DNA of 64,000 nt from Acrocarpospora pleiomorpha (GTDB taxonomy: Bacteria > Actinomycetota > Actinomycetes > Streptosporangiales > Streptosporangiaceae), in NCBI RefSeq assembly GCF_009687885.1, contig NZ_BLAF01000008.1, positions 62,001 through 126,000 on the forward strand. The letters are read 5' to 3'. The notes under the pieces were generated by a model that ran no database searches, was not told where the DNA came from, and saw only the letters and a list, made by a program, of their open reading frames with translations. This document shows positions 54,037-62,677 of the stretch, piece by piece; within the stretch, counting starts at the first letter, position 1; every line of letters starts with the position of its first letter. The position numbers and the translations under genes were made by a program.

Positions 54037-56037
54037 TCAGCTAAGCGATCCCATGTCGGACATAGCGTCTGGCTCGGGTTGTGCCCACCGTGGTGGGGGA
54101 GCATGGGCGTGCAGGTGGAAGCCCGCGCCCAGTGCTGCTCCTCGCGGCTTGTGCCGGCTGGTGGGTGTGCTGATCGTCGTCACGCCCTGGTGCCGGTGGG
54201 CTGCGCGGGGCAGCCCGGCCCGGTCCGTGTGAGCGTGTCCCTCCGGACGCTTGCCCGCCGGACCCGGAGGGCCGGTGGGGGAGGGCGCCTCGCGTCGCCT
54301 GGGCGCGGGGCGTGTGGAACGAGGCCGGGTGGGTCCTGTCTTGGACCGGTCCCGGCTGGTCGTGACGGTGGCCGGGGTGACGACCACGGCTTTGGCTTCG
54401 AGTTCGTCCACCACCGAGCCGATGACCAGGGTGCCGCTGGCGCGGTCGGTCGCCGTCTTGGTCTGGTGGGTGATGCCGCGTGCCGCGATGCGCTGCCATG
54501 CGCCGGCGTCGCGGTTGCCCTGGTAGCCGCAGGAGTCGCAGATGGCCCACTTCCAGCCTGGCATGGTGGGCCGGTCCGGGGCTTTGCGGTGCCGCAGCGG
54601 CAGCAGGCACCGCGGACACTGCTTGGAGGTGCCGCGGGCCGGGACCATCACCACGGCGATACCCACCTCGGCGGCCAGGTGCCGCATCCGATCCACGATC
54701 TGCCCGCGCACCTGCTGGGACATGCGTGTGTTCATCGTGGCGCCCATGCCCCCCGCTTCCATCGAGCGGAGGTCTTCGACATAGATCACCGTTGCACCGG
54801 CGGCGATGGCCTGATCCACCGTCCAGCGGGCAGCAGCCCAGGCGAGGGCGTCATTGAGGTTGGAGCGGCGGGCGCTGACGGCCCGGATCTCCTGGGTGAG
54901 GACCTGGTGCTTGGCTGTCAGCGGGTGTTCAGTCAGGTGTTCGGTGTCGCCTGTGGTGAGCCGATGGTACTGCTCGGCTTTGGCGTGAAGGTGCTCTGAC
55001 AGGCGGCGGAGCCGGTGCTGCTTGGCAAGGACACCGGCGGCGCGGAACATCGCCCCCGCTCCGAGGGGGGTGATGGTTGCGTCCTCGCGGAGCCGGACGG
55101 CACCCACGCTGAGCAGGGTGTTCAGGCCCCAGTCCACGCCTAGCGCGACGGTGTGCCCGATTGGCCGCGCCTTCGGGACCGCGTAGGTGAAAGCGAGATC
55201 AACTCGCACGATGCCGGTGCCGTGATGTGCGCCGTGGTGGATGCGCAGGGTGGGCAGGTGCAGCACCGCGCCCGGCCCGATGGTCGGCGGCAGCGTGATC
55301 GGGCAGGCCACCCACCTCCAGTCCAGGGAGGAGCGCGGGTCCGGGCGGGTGGGCAGCTGCAACCGCAGCAGTGCCCGGCCCGGATCCTCCGCGCGTGCGA
55401 TCGTGGCCTGCTGCCTATCGCACGCCGACAGCGGCAGCATCCGCGCGGTGCGGGGCGCGGGCTCCAGCTCAAACACATCGACGGGGAGCCGCCCGTGCTT
55501 GCGCGCGAAGGCGGCGGCTTGCCGGGTGCGGGACTTGATCACGCTCGATGGCAGGAACCGGCCCTGCGGCACAGCGTCGCGGACGGCGGCCCACTCCTGC
55601 GGGGTGCGCTTGGCGGGGTCGTTCGGCCAGGACGCCAGCACTCCGGCGGTCAGGTCGGCGCGCCACTTTGCCGACCGCAGCGTCCGCCCGGCGCTCTCCT
55701 GGGCCATGCGAAGGATCCGATCATTGACGCGGATGTCCGATGGTGGCGCGGCGCTCCAGCCAAGACGCCGCAGCGCCATCCACGCATGGGAGGGCAGCGT
55801 GCGGTCGCCCGCGTCTTTACCGGAGGCCAGCACATCCACGTCCGTGCTGTTCCAGTGCTCGGCAAGCAGAGCCCCGACCATGCCGGACACCAGATCAGCA
55901 GCCCAGCCCACCCGCTCAGCCAGCACAGCGCCAGACAGACGTTCGCCGCTCTTCTCATCCACGCCCATGCGCAAGACAACGCGGGCGCAGGCCGTGCGGG
56001 ACGTCTCCTCCTCGGCGAGCGGCAGTTTCCGGCTCAC
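54037..56037 (-). CDS. tnpB: Large TnpB-family RNA-guided nuclease (IS607-associated)
   Basis: The 666-aa protein has an intact RuvC triad: D302 in VALGVDWGLNTLL, E421 in VIYVEDLRSM, D510 in QGNRDAGAWQR, and a zinc ribbon (C474, C477, C500, C503). Typical TnpB proteins are about 350-450 aa; here roughly 110 residues are added at the N-terminus and a Pro/Arg-rich tail (about 530-666) at the C-terminus. GTG at 56037 overlaps the TnpA stop (GTGA). TnpB cuts DNA using an omega RNA encoded across its own 3' end. The 3' 150 bp are very GC-rich and probably hold that RNA. Confidence 0.88.
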   Translation of the reverse strand: MSRKLPLAEEETSRTACARVVLRMGVDEKSGERLSGAVLAERVGWAADLVSGMVGALLAEHWNSTDVDVLASGKDAGDRTLPSHAWMALRRLGWSAAPPSDIRVNDRILRMAQESAGRTLRSAKWRADLTAGVLASWPNDPAKRTPQEWAAVRDAVPQGRFLPSSVIKSRTRQAAAFARKHGRLPVDVFELEPAPRTARMLPLSACDRQQATIARAEDPGRALLRLQLPTRPDPRSSLDWRWVACPITLPPTIGPGAVLHLPTLRIHHGAHHGTGIVRVDLAFTYAVPKARPIGHTVALGVDWGLNTLLSVGAVRLREDATITPLGAGAMFRAAGVLAKQHRLRRLSEHLHAKAEQYHRLTTGDTEHLTEHPLTAKHQVLTQEIRAVSARRSNLNDALAWAAARWTVDQAIAAGATVIYVEDLRSMEAGGMGATMNTRMSQQVRGQIVDRMRHLAAEVGIAVVMVPARGTSKQCPRCLLPLRHRKAPDRPTMPGWKWAICDSCGYQGNRDAGAWQRIAARGITHQTKTATDRASGTLVIGSVVDELEAKAVVVTPATVTTSRDRSKTGPTRPRSTRPAPRRREAPSPTGPPGPAGKRPEGHAHTDRAGLPRAAHRHQGVTTISTPTSRHKPRGAALGAGFHLHAHAPPPRWAQPEPDAMSDMGSLS

Positions 56038-56613
56038 GTGCACCGACCCTCTGTGCCGCCGCAGTGGCCGATCTCGGCGAGTAGTCGCGCGCGAGCCCGC
56101 GCCAGCCTCATGCCGTACGCCCTGCCCGCGAAGATGGTGATCAGCGAGGTGGTCGAGGGTGGCGTCGTACACCGCGAACAGGCGGCGCTTGAGCCAATCG
56201 ATACGAATCGGGCTAGCCGGTCCTCTTGGATCACCCGCACCACCGTCACGGTCCCATCGCAGACCATCGCCGACAGCCGGTTCACGCCGGGCCGGTTCTC
56301 CCGCAACCCACCGCCGCGGTCCTGGACGACCTTCACGACCTCGCCCGTGGAGGTGGCCCGCCACGCCTCCTCCCGCGCGGCCAGTGACGATTCCTGGCCG
56401 GAGGAGCCGTATACGCGCGTGTGCAGAACCTCCCGCCGGGGGCGGGTGGTCGCCACTTCGCTCCCGCGTTTCATGTTCTCCATATCGAGGGAGGAGAACC
56501 GCCGCTCACGACCGACTCAGGAGACGGGATCTATCCGTCGATAGCCCACGGCGAAGCGTCATCGGGCGGATACCCAGATGCTTCGCGGCCTTGTACATAC
56601 GCAGCAATTCCAT
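56034..56613 (-). pseudogene. Decayed IS607-type serine recombinase (TnpA)
   Basis: Pieces in shifting frames recover TnpA: MYKAAKHLGIRPMTLRR (MerR-like HTH, from about 56598), then after a frameshift RVYGSSGQESSLAAREEAW, VVKVVQDRGGG and VIQEDRLARF, then IDWLKRRLFAVYDA in another frame, then FAGRAYGMRLARARARLLAE back in the first. At least two frameshifts and one stop are present, so the recombinase is dead while the downstream TnpB is open. The order tnpA-tnpB is that of IS607. Confidence 0.75.
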
Positions 56614-56691
56614 ACGTACAACGATACATATACAATACCAGTGATGACCAAGGAAATCGAATAAGCCTGCCGGTTCCGGATCAGACGTGCA

Positions 56692-56880
56692 CTACGTCTT
56701 CCGCCGCGCCGCCCACACCGCCAGGGCCAGGCCGGTGATGACCACGATCGGCCCGATGATCGCCCACGTGGTGTTCCCGCTCATGAAGCTGCCGCCGACG
56801 TAACCGAGCCCCTGCAGGGTCCAGACGGCCCCCATGAGGACCAGGAGGGCGCCAAGACCGATAAAGAAGGGTTTTCCCAT
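56692..56880 (-). CDS. Small membrane protein, 62 aa
   Basis: A protein with two hydrophobic segments (FFIGLGALLVLMGAVWTLQG and WAIIGPIVVITGLALAVWAA) and a basic C-terminus (RRKT), typical of small actinobacterial membrane proteins. ATG at 56880; an in-frame ATG at 56892 lies within the repeated 19-bp element. No function is known. It shares its leader element with the 53994 gene. Confidence 0.65.
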   Translation of the reverse strand: MGKPFFIGLGALLVLMGAVWTLQGLGYVGGSFMSGNTTWAIIGPIVVITGLALAVWAARRKT

Positions 56881-56921
56881 AGCCCCAGTCATAGCGCCTC
56901 TGAGGGGATCTCGGCGAGCAC

Positions 56922-58451
56922 TCACCGCCGGACTCGGCTCCGCACGGCCAGCAGCGCCAGCGCCAGCAGGAGCGGGGCGAGCAGGCGCAGCACGAGTTCG
57001 ATCCATTCGCCGGCCGGGGTGAGCGGGACGTCGGTGCCGCGCAGGAGCGAGGTCGCGGCGCGGACGCTGAAACGCACGGCGTCGCCGTACGCGACGGGAG
57101 CGCCGGGGAAGCCCCACTGGACCAAGGCTGCGGACGTCGTGACGATGACGACCGCCAGGGCGGTCAGGGCGCGCCAGACGCGTACGCCGTAGCCGGACAG
57201 CAGCCAGTAGAGCGACACCAGCAGCCACTCGCCCAGCGTGGCCGTGACCCCGCGCCACCAGCGCTCGCGCAGCCGGACCCGGAGCTCCTGCCAGAGCCCG
57301 ATCCGGCGCATCTCCATCTCGCCGTAGTAGAACTCGGTGACGGCGGGCTCGTCCTTGGCCTCTTCGTGCATGCGGCGCAGGGCGTGGTAGTCGCCCTGGA
57401 TGTTGCCGCTGACGGCGGCGTCCTGGTCGTCGCCCGGGATCGCCCAGCGCCGCCGGCGGCGGGCTGACCCCGTTCGGGCGCGGAAGCGGCGTTCGTCCGC
57501 CAGGGCGATCCGGCGGGTCACCCAAAGCCCGCGCGGGGTGTGGCCCCACGAGTTCCAGTCCTCGATCGCGAGCTGGTGCAGGTTGTGCGCGCCCCCGAAC
57601 GAGCAGCGGGACAGATCCACCGAGGAGAGGGTCAGGCCGGTCAGGTCCGTGCCGAGCACGCTGAGCAGCCGGGGGCGGTCGGCGAGGCGGTACTCGGTGA
57701 TCGTGGCCGGGGCGGCGGCGATCGCGGAGGGCGCGCCGAAGTGCACATCGTGCAGGACGATCTCGGCCGGTCCCGACGAGGTGAGCCGGACGCCGCTCTC
57801 GAAGACGGTCCGGTCACATTTGAGCGTCCCGTCGGCCACCTCGATCCTGGCGCGGCGGCGGAACGTGCTCAGGCTGAAATCCGTCAGGGGGGCGTCCAGG
57901 GTCAGGCTGGCGGCGCCTTCGAACAGGGCGCGGGTGAGACGGGCTTGGCTCCGGAACGTGACCCCGTCGAAGAGGACGTCCCCGTGGAAGCCCACCTGCT
58001 GGAACCAGGCCTCGTCCTCGAATTCCGCTTCGACGAAGCGCGTGTATCTGGCGAACGACGCGTCGCGAAAGGTCGCCTCGGCACGGAAAACGGTGTTCCT
58101 GATCGTGCTGCGATGCTCGAATGTGGCGTGTGCGAACAGGGCCGGGCCGGTGAAGACCACGTTGTCCAGGGTGAACCGGCCGGTGAAGGTGGCGCTGGTG
58201 AAGTCCGCCGGGCCGTTGAAAACCAGGTCGGTCGAGTCGAATCCGCCCGTGAAGGTGCTGCCCTCGAAGGACGCGGGGCCCTCGAAGACCACCCTGGCGG
58301 ATCCGAATCCGCCCAGGTGCTGGCCTCTGAGATCCACGGCGCGGACGATGGCACGGCCTTGGTCGTCACGCTCGCCCGTGCCGAAAGTATGCGCCAGGCA
58401 ACCCCGGCTTCCGCGCAGTGCGTTCTCTGGACATTCGGTGCACGTCGGCAT
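56922..58451 (-). CDS. Pentapeptide-repeat-like membrane protein
   Basis: The 509-aa protein starts with a Cys cluster (CTECPENALRGSRGC), then has imperfect pentapeptide-type repeats over residues 40-290 (VFNGPADFTSATFTGRFTLD, VFTGPALFAHATFE, and so on) that form a right-handed beta-helix, then a helical part and three or four membrane segments from about residue 395 to the end. The design (quadrilateral beta-helix plus membrane domain) is seen in bacterial ion-channel-like or signalling proteins. ATG at 58451. It is divergent from DUF2203. Confidence 0.82.
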   Translation of the reverse strand: MPTCTECPENALRGSRGCLAHTFGTGERDDQGRAIVRAVDLRGQHLGGFGSARVVFEGPASFEGSTFTGGFDSTDLVFNGPADFTSATFTGRFTLDNVVFTGPALFAHATFEHRSTIRNTVFRAEATFRDASFARYTRFVEAEFEDEAWFQQVGFHGDVLFDGVTFRSQARLTRALFEGAASLTLDAPLTDFSLSTFRRRARIEVADGTLKCDRTVFESGVRLTSSGPAEIVLHDVHFGAPSAIAAAPATITEYRLADRPRLLSVLGTDLTGLTLSSVDLSRCSFGGAHNLHQLAIEDWNSWGHTPRGLWVTRRIALADERRFRARTGSARRRRRWAIPGDDQDAAVSGNIQGDYHALRRMHEEAKDEPAVTEFYYGEMEMRRIGLWQELRVRLRERWWRGVTATLGEWLLVSLYWLLSGYGVRVWRALTALAVVIVTTSAALVQWGFPGAPVAYGDAVRFSVRAATSLLRGTDVPLTPAGEWIELVLRLLAPLLLALALLAVRSRVRR

Positions 58452-58493
58452 GAGAGAACAAGCTACTCGGCGGTCGCGATAACCTCCTCAGAC

Positions 58494-58853
58494 ATGGAGA
58501 GGATCTTCAGTGTCGAGGGTGCCCGTTCCCTCATGCCCGAGGCGCGCGAACTCGTCGGGGAGCTGATCGAGCTCCGTGCCGACCTGGCCGAGCTCGGCTA
58601 CGACCTGAAACAGTCCGGGACGTCGACGCGGGGCGGCCTGGCCGAGGCCAAGGGCCTGGAGGCCAGGATGGCCGAGATCGTCGGCTGGTTCTCCGACCAC
58701 GGCGTCGAGCTCAAGGGCATCGCCCCGGTCCTGATCGACTTCCCCGCCGTCCTGAACGGCATGTCGGTACGGCTCTGCTGGATCGAGGGCGAGGGCGAAC
58801 TCGCCTGGTACCACCGCAGCGAACTGGGCTTCGCCGGACGCCGGCCACTCTGA
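58494..58853 (+). CDS. DUF2203-family protein
   Basis: The 119-aa protein matches DUF2203: FSVEGARSLMPEARELVGEL, a helical middle, and the LIDFPAVLNGMSVRLCWIEG end followed by WYHRSELGFAGR. It is widespread and cytoplasmic, of unknown role. ATG at 58494 follows CTCCTCAGAC. The 101 bp downstream contain a 15-bp GGGCGAC/GTCGCCC palindrome and repeated TGACCCGAAG. Confidence 0.88.
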   Translation: MERIFSVEGARSLMPEARELVGELIELRADLAELGYDLKQSGTSTRGGLAEAKGLEARMAEIVGWFSDHGVELKGIAPVLIDFPAVLNGMSVRLCWIEGEGELAWYHRSELGFAGRRPL

Positions 58854-58954
58854 CCCGAAGCGGGTAGCCGTGGTCGGCTTCGCGACGCGACGACCGCTTG
58901 ACCCGAAGGGGTGGGCGACGGTCGCCCTTGTCTCCAGCCGGTAGCGGGTGAGCC

Positions 58955-59869
58955 CTAGCCTTCCGGGTATTCCTCGCCGAACTCCCCGAATTCCTCGAAG
59001 TCCTCGTTCAGGTTGCCCAGGATCGCGCCGTACCGGACGGTCACCATGCGGGCGACCGCCTCGTGCGCGCCCAGCGGTGACGCGCAGCCCATGCACTCCG
59101 CGGCGGCGGCCGTGATCCGGTCGGGATCCACCTCGGGGCCGATCACGAAGGGGGCCAGCGCGATCCGGGACGCGCCGATGTTGCGCAGCCGGTCGGCCGC
59201 GTCGGCGACTGTGGGGCGGCCGTCGAAGGCGGCGGGGACGACGGGCAGGGCCAGGCGGGCGGCCAGCAGGACGGCGGTCGCGTCGGCGGCCCTGGCGGAT
59301 TCGTCGCCGCCGACGGTGGCCACGATGATGCCGTCCACCGGCGAGGTCACGTTGAACAGGCGGATGCGGTCGGCGCGGGCCAGGCCGCGCTCCGACAGGC
59401 GTACGTGCAGGGCCTCGGCGAGGAAGGGGTGCGGGCCGAGCGGGTCGGTGACGGTCACCGGGGCCTCGCTCTCGGCGACCGCGTCGCGGACCGAGCGCAT
59501 CACGCGCGGGTGCGAGCCGGTGATCAGCGGGACCACGATGGCGGCGCGCGGGCGGGGTTCGCCGTCGACTTCGACGGGCAGGCCGCGGGTGGCGCGTTCT
59601 GCGGCGATGGAGGAGAACTCCTTGGCGAGGTCGGCGCCGCCGTCGGTGAGCGAGATGAGCCGGAGGTCGAGTTGCGGGTTGTCCACTCGGATGATCGAAG
59701 CCAGCTCGGTCACGACGTCGTCCACCGCCCCTGGGACCGCGAGCACCAGGGTGGGCGCGTCCGCGGGCAGGTTGACGGGCAGCGGCCTGCGATGGCGGCC
59801 GCCTCCGCCTGGGCGCGACGAGCGTTCCCGGATGGGGAGCTTCGCCGGAACGTCTTGACCTTCGTTCAC
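58955..59869 (-). CDS. CbiX/sirohydrochlorin-chelatase-like protein
   Basis: The 304-aa product has two CbiX-like halves: PTLVLAVPGAVDDVVTELAS (where chelatases have AHGSR), IVVPLITGSHPRVMRSV, then IALAPFVIGPEVDPDRI in the second half. The first-strand catalytic His is absent, while the GSHPR His remains, so metal insertion is uncertain. The N-terminus is Arg/Gly-rich. GTG at 59869 is used. It is divergent from the ribokinase gene, with an inverted repeat between. Confidence 0.75.
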   Translation of the reverse strand: MNEGQDVPAKLPIRERSSRPGGGGRHRRPLPVNLPADAPTLVLAVPGAVDDVVTELASIIRVDNPQLDLRLISLTDGGADLAKEFSSIAAERATRGLPVEVDGEPRPRAAIVVPLITGSHPRVMRSVRDAVAESEAPVTVTDPLGPHPFLAEALHVRLSERGLARADRIRLFNVTSPVDGIIVATVGGDESARAADATAVLLAARLALPVVPAAFDGRPTVADAADRLRNIGASRIALAPFVIGPEVDPDRITAAAAECMGCASPLGAHEAVARMVTVRYGAILGNLNEDFEEFGEFGEEYPEG

Positions 59870-59885
59870 ACCGGCGGATTCTAGG

Positions 59886-59904
59886 ACTAATCAGCCGAAT
59901 TAGT
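59886..59904. promoter_or_regulatory. ACTAAT inverted repeat between divergent genes
   Basis: ACTAAT-N7-ATTAGT is a perfect 6-bp inverted repeat in the 79-bp region between the CbiX-like and ribokinase genes, a likely operator for one of them. Confidence 0.5.
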
Positions 59905-59948
59905 GGAGTCGACGGGCCGATGCGTTCCCTGGGAGGAACATAGGAGCC

Positions 59949-60845
59949 GTGATCACGGTATTCGGCAGCGCCAACATGGACCTCGTCGCCTACGTCCCGC
60001 AAGCCCCTCACCTGGGGGAAACGGTATCGGGGACCGAGTTTCGCACGGTTCCCGGCGGAAAGGGAGCAAACCAAGCGATCGCTGCGGCCCGAGCCGGCGC
60101 GGAGGTCGCCTTCGTGGGCGCGGTGGGTTCCGACGCGTTCGGACCCGCGTTGCGGGCGGCGCTAGATGACGCTGGGGTGAACACCGAAGGTCTTCGAGTG
60201 GTCGACGGGCCGTCGGGGATCGCACACATCGTGGTCGAGGAGGGCGGCGGGAACTCGATCATCGTCGTGGCGGGGGCGAACGGGACGGTCACCGGCCCCT
60301 CGGCCCGGGATCTGGAGGTGATCGCGGCGTCCGACGCGCTGCTGCTCCAGTTGGAACTGCCGATGGAGGCGGTCGTCGCGGCGGCGGTCGCGTCGCCCGC
60401 GCCGGTGATCCTCACGCCCGCCCCCGTGGTGGAACTCCCGGACGAACTCCTCGACGCGGTCGCCCTGCTCGTCTGCAACGAGCACGAGGCCGCCGCGATC
60501 ACCGGCCTGGGAGTGCCCGACAGAGCCCTGGAAGCCCTTCTGGAGCGCGTTCCGGAGCTTGTGGTCACTCTGGGGTCAAAAGGGGCTCTGTACGGCTCAC
60601 GCGACGGCTCACGCCTCTGGGCGCCCGCCGTACCGGTCAAAGTGGTGGACACCACGGCGGCCGGGGACACCTTCGTGGGCGCGCTGGCGGTGGCGCGGGC
60701 CGAAGGGCGCGGCCCGGAACGGTTCCTGCGCTTCGCCTCCACCGCGGCGGCGCTGTCGGTCCAGCGGGCGGGAGCGTCCACGTCGATGCCGTCCCGGCAC
60801 GAGATCGACCGGGCACTGGAGGATCAGCCGCTGGCCAATCCGTAA
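59949..60845 (+). CDS. Ribokinase (PfkB family)
   Basis: The 298-aa kinase has the two PfkB signatures: the N-terminal GGKGANQAIAAARAGAEVAF near residue 37 and the C-terminal DTTAAGDTFVGALA with the catalytic Asp near residue 235. It phosphorylates ribose or a related sugar at the 5-position. GTG at 59949 follows GGAGGAACATAGGAG. No sugar transporter or RbsR lies nearby. Confidence 0.9.
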   Translation: MITVFGSANMDLVAYVPQAPHLGETVSGTEFRTVPGGKGANQAIAAARAGAEVAFVGAVGSDAFGPALRAALDDAGVNTEGLRVVDGPSGIAHIVVEEGGGNSIIVVAGANGTVTGPSARDLEVIAASDALLLQLELPMEAVVAAAVASPAPVILTPAPVVELPDELLDAVALLVCNEHEAAAITGLGVPDRALEALLERVPELVVTLGSKGALYGSRDGSRLWAPAVPVKVVDTTAAGDTFVGALAVARAEGRGPERFLRFASTAAALSVQRAGASTSMPSRHEIDRALEDQPLANP

Positions 60846-61294
60846 ACGTCCGCAACGCCTTCAGCGGGTGAGGTCGTGGCGGGGTGTAGATGTCGCGGGC
60901 CTCGCGGACGAGGGCGGCGTTGATGGGGCAGCCCTGGTGGCGGGGTCGGTGAGTCCGGTGGTGGTGGAGCGGTGGGGGCGGAGGGTAACGGGGGAAGAAC
61001 TGCTGCGGGGTAGGTCAGCGTTTGTCAGTCCGTTTTCGGTTTCCTGGGTCTGGTGGGTGACCGGCTCGCCAGGCGTGGAGTTGGTCGGTGGGTCGCGGCA
61101 GGGCTGGGCCGACCTTGATGGGTTGCGGGGACCTCTCGGATCGTTTGGACCGGTTGTCGAGGATGTGTCAGGTGATCCCAGACGGGCGCACGCCTGTTCC
61201 TACTCAGATGGCTGCCGATCACAACCACCCTGGTAACCTGTAGCCACTTGTTCACCATAGGTTTACATTGGTTTGCCATGGCCGGGGAGGGTTG
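60846..61294. other. Gap holding the left end of the second TnpB element
   Basis: No supported gene. The last 60 bp before TnpB are A/T-richer and hold short repeats of the GTTTACATTGG type, as expected of an IS left end. A minus-strand frame near 60900 (GCPINAALVREARDIY) looks gene-like but has no start, length or match that supports it. Confidence 0.5.
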
Positions 61295-62677
61295 ATGCGG
61301 GTCGTTCACGCCTACCGATACGCGCTGGATCCGACCCCGCGCCAGGAACGTCTGCTCCGCTCCCACTGCGGCGCCGCCCGTCTCGCGTTCAACTGGGGCC
61401 TGGCGCGGGTGAAGGCCAATCTGGCCCAGCGGGAGGCCGAACGCTCCTACGGCATCCCCGATGCCCAGCTGACCCCGCCGTTGTCGTGGTCGATGTATTC
61501 GCTGCGTAAATCGTGGAACGGTGCCAAGCAGGAGGTCGCGCCGTGGTGGGCGGAGAACTCCAAAGAATCTTACGCCTGCGGTCTGGACCGGCTGGCCGCC
61601 GCGTTGACGAACTGGAGCGAGTCCAGGAAGGGCACCCGTAAGGGCCCGAAGGTGGGCTTTCCCCGGTTCCGGTCCAAACGCAAGAAGGCCATGTCGGTGC
61701 GGTTCACCACCGGGGCGATCCGCCTAGACGGCCGCACCCACGTGGTGCTGCCGGTACTCGGGCGGATCAAAACCCACGAGTCCACCCGTAAGCTCGCGCG
61801 CCGGATCGAGGCGGGCACCGCACAGATCCGCTCAGCGACCGTCCGGCTGGAAGCCGGACGTTGGATCGTCTCGTTCTCCGTGCAGGTCGAACGTGCCACC
61901 ACCACGCCCTCACGACCAGAGGCGGTGGTGGGGGTGGACTTGGGCGTCAAGACCCTGGCCGTCTACTCCGACGGCCGCCCACCCGTCGACAACCCCCGGC
62001 ACCTGGCCGCCGCCTCACGCAAGCTGCGCCGCCTGTCTCGGGCGGTCTCCCGCAAACAAGGCCCAGACCGGCGCAGCGGGCAGCAGCCGTCCGGCCGGTG
62101 GCGGCAGGCCAATGCCTCCCGTAACCGGGTCCACTACCGGGTGGCCGCGTTGCGTCGCGATGCCATCCACAAGCTCACCACGACGCTGGCGGGGGAGTAC
62201 GGCACGCTGGTGGTCGAAGATCTCCATATCGCCGGGATGGTGAAGAACCGTCGGCTGGCCCGCGCGATCTCCGATGCCGGGTTCGGCGAGATCCGCCGCC
62301 AACTCGCCTACAAGACCGAGTGGGGCGGTGGCCGGTTGGTGGTGGCCGGCCGCTGGTTCGCCTCCAGCAAAACGTGTTCCGGGTGCGGCGCGGTGAAAGC
62401 CAAACTCGCCCTCTCCGAACGCACCTACACCTGCGCCGCGTGCGGCCTGGTCCTGGACCGGGACGTGAACGCGGCGCTCAATCTGGCTTCCCTGGTGAAG
62501 CACACCGTCGCCGGGAGTGGCCCGGAGACGTCAAACGGACGTGGAGTCGACCGTAAGACCCCGCCTGCCGGGGCTGGTGGCTGTGAAGCGTCTACCCCGC
62601 ACCGCGCCCTGCCCGGGTCAGACGGGGACTTCCGTCCAGTAATGGACGGATCACTGAGAAACACTGAAACTCAGTGA
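61295..62677 (+). CDS. tnpB: TnpB-family RNA-guided nuclease (IS200/IS605/IS607 type)
   Basis: The 460-aa protein has the classic layout: an N-terminal wedge domain (RYALDPTPRQERLLRSHCGA), RuvC with D215 in VVGVDLGVKTLAV, E308 in LVVEDLHIAGM, D390 in DRDVNAALNL, and a zinc ribbon (C361, C364, C380, C383). The catalytic triad and zinc ligands are complete, so the nuclease may be active. ATG at 61295 follows GGGGAGG. No TnpA is adjacent, so it is a TnpB-only element. Its omega RNA should cover the 3' end. Confidence 0.92.
   Translation: MRVVHAYRYALDPTPRQERLLRSHCGAARLAFNWGLARVKANLAQREAERSYGIPDAQLTPPLSWSMYSLRKSWNGAKQEVAPWWAENSKESYACGLDRLAAALTNWSESRKGTRKGPKVGFPRFRSKRKKAMSVRFTTGAIRLDGRTHVVLPVLGRIKTHESTRKLARRIEAGTAQIRSATVRLEAGRWIVSFSVQVERATTTPSRPEAVVGVDLGVKTLAVYSDGRPPVDNPRHLAAASRKLRRLSRAVSRKQGPDRRSGQQPSGRWRQANASRNRVHYRVAALRRDAIHKLTTTLAGEYGTLVVEDLHIAGMVKNRRLARAISDAGFGEIRRQLAYKTEWGGGRLVVAGRWFASSKTCSGCGAVKAKLALSERTYTCAACGLVLDRDVNAALNLASLVKHTVAGSGPETSNGRGVDRKTPPAGAGGCEASTPHRALPGSDGDFRPVMDGSLRNTETQ
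62585..62677 (+). ncRNA. Putative omega RNA scaffold/right end of the TnpB element
   Basis: Over the last 90 bp of tnpB, GACGGACTTCCGTC folds back and CACTGAG-N11-CTCAGTG (62652-62676) forms a perfect stem ending at the stop codon. Structured right ends like this carry the omega RNA scaffold in TnpB elements, with the guide in the sequence just beyond (from about 62678). The exact end is not visible. Confidence 0.55.

Noticed and set aside
54016..56901. 19-bp repeats flanking the TnpB/TnpA region as target-site duplication
   Set aside because: IS607 elements do not make target duplications, and the right copy lies beyond another gene, about 270 bp from the TnpA start.
58913..58927. GGGCGAC-G-GTCGCCC palindrome as terminator
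   Set aside because: One-base centre cannot form a hairpin loop without opening the stem; no T-run.
60850..61020. Gene-like minus-strand stretch after ribokinase
   Set aside because: No start codon, no supporting length and no recognised homology.
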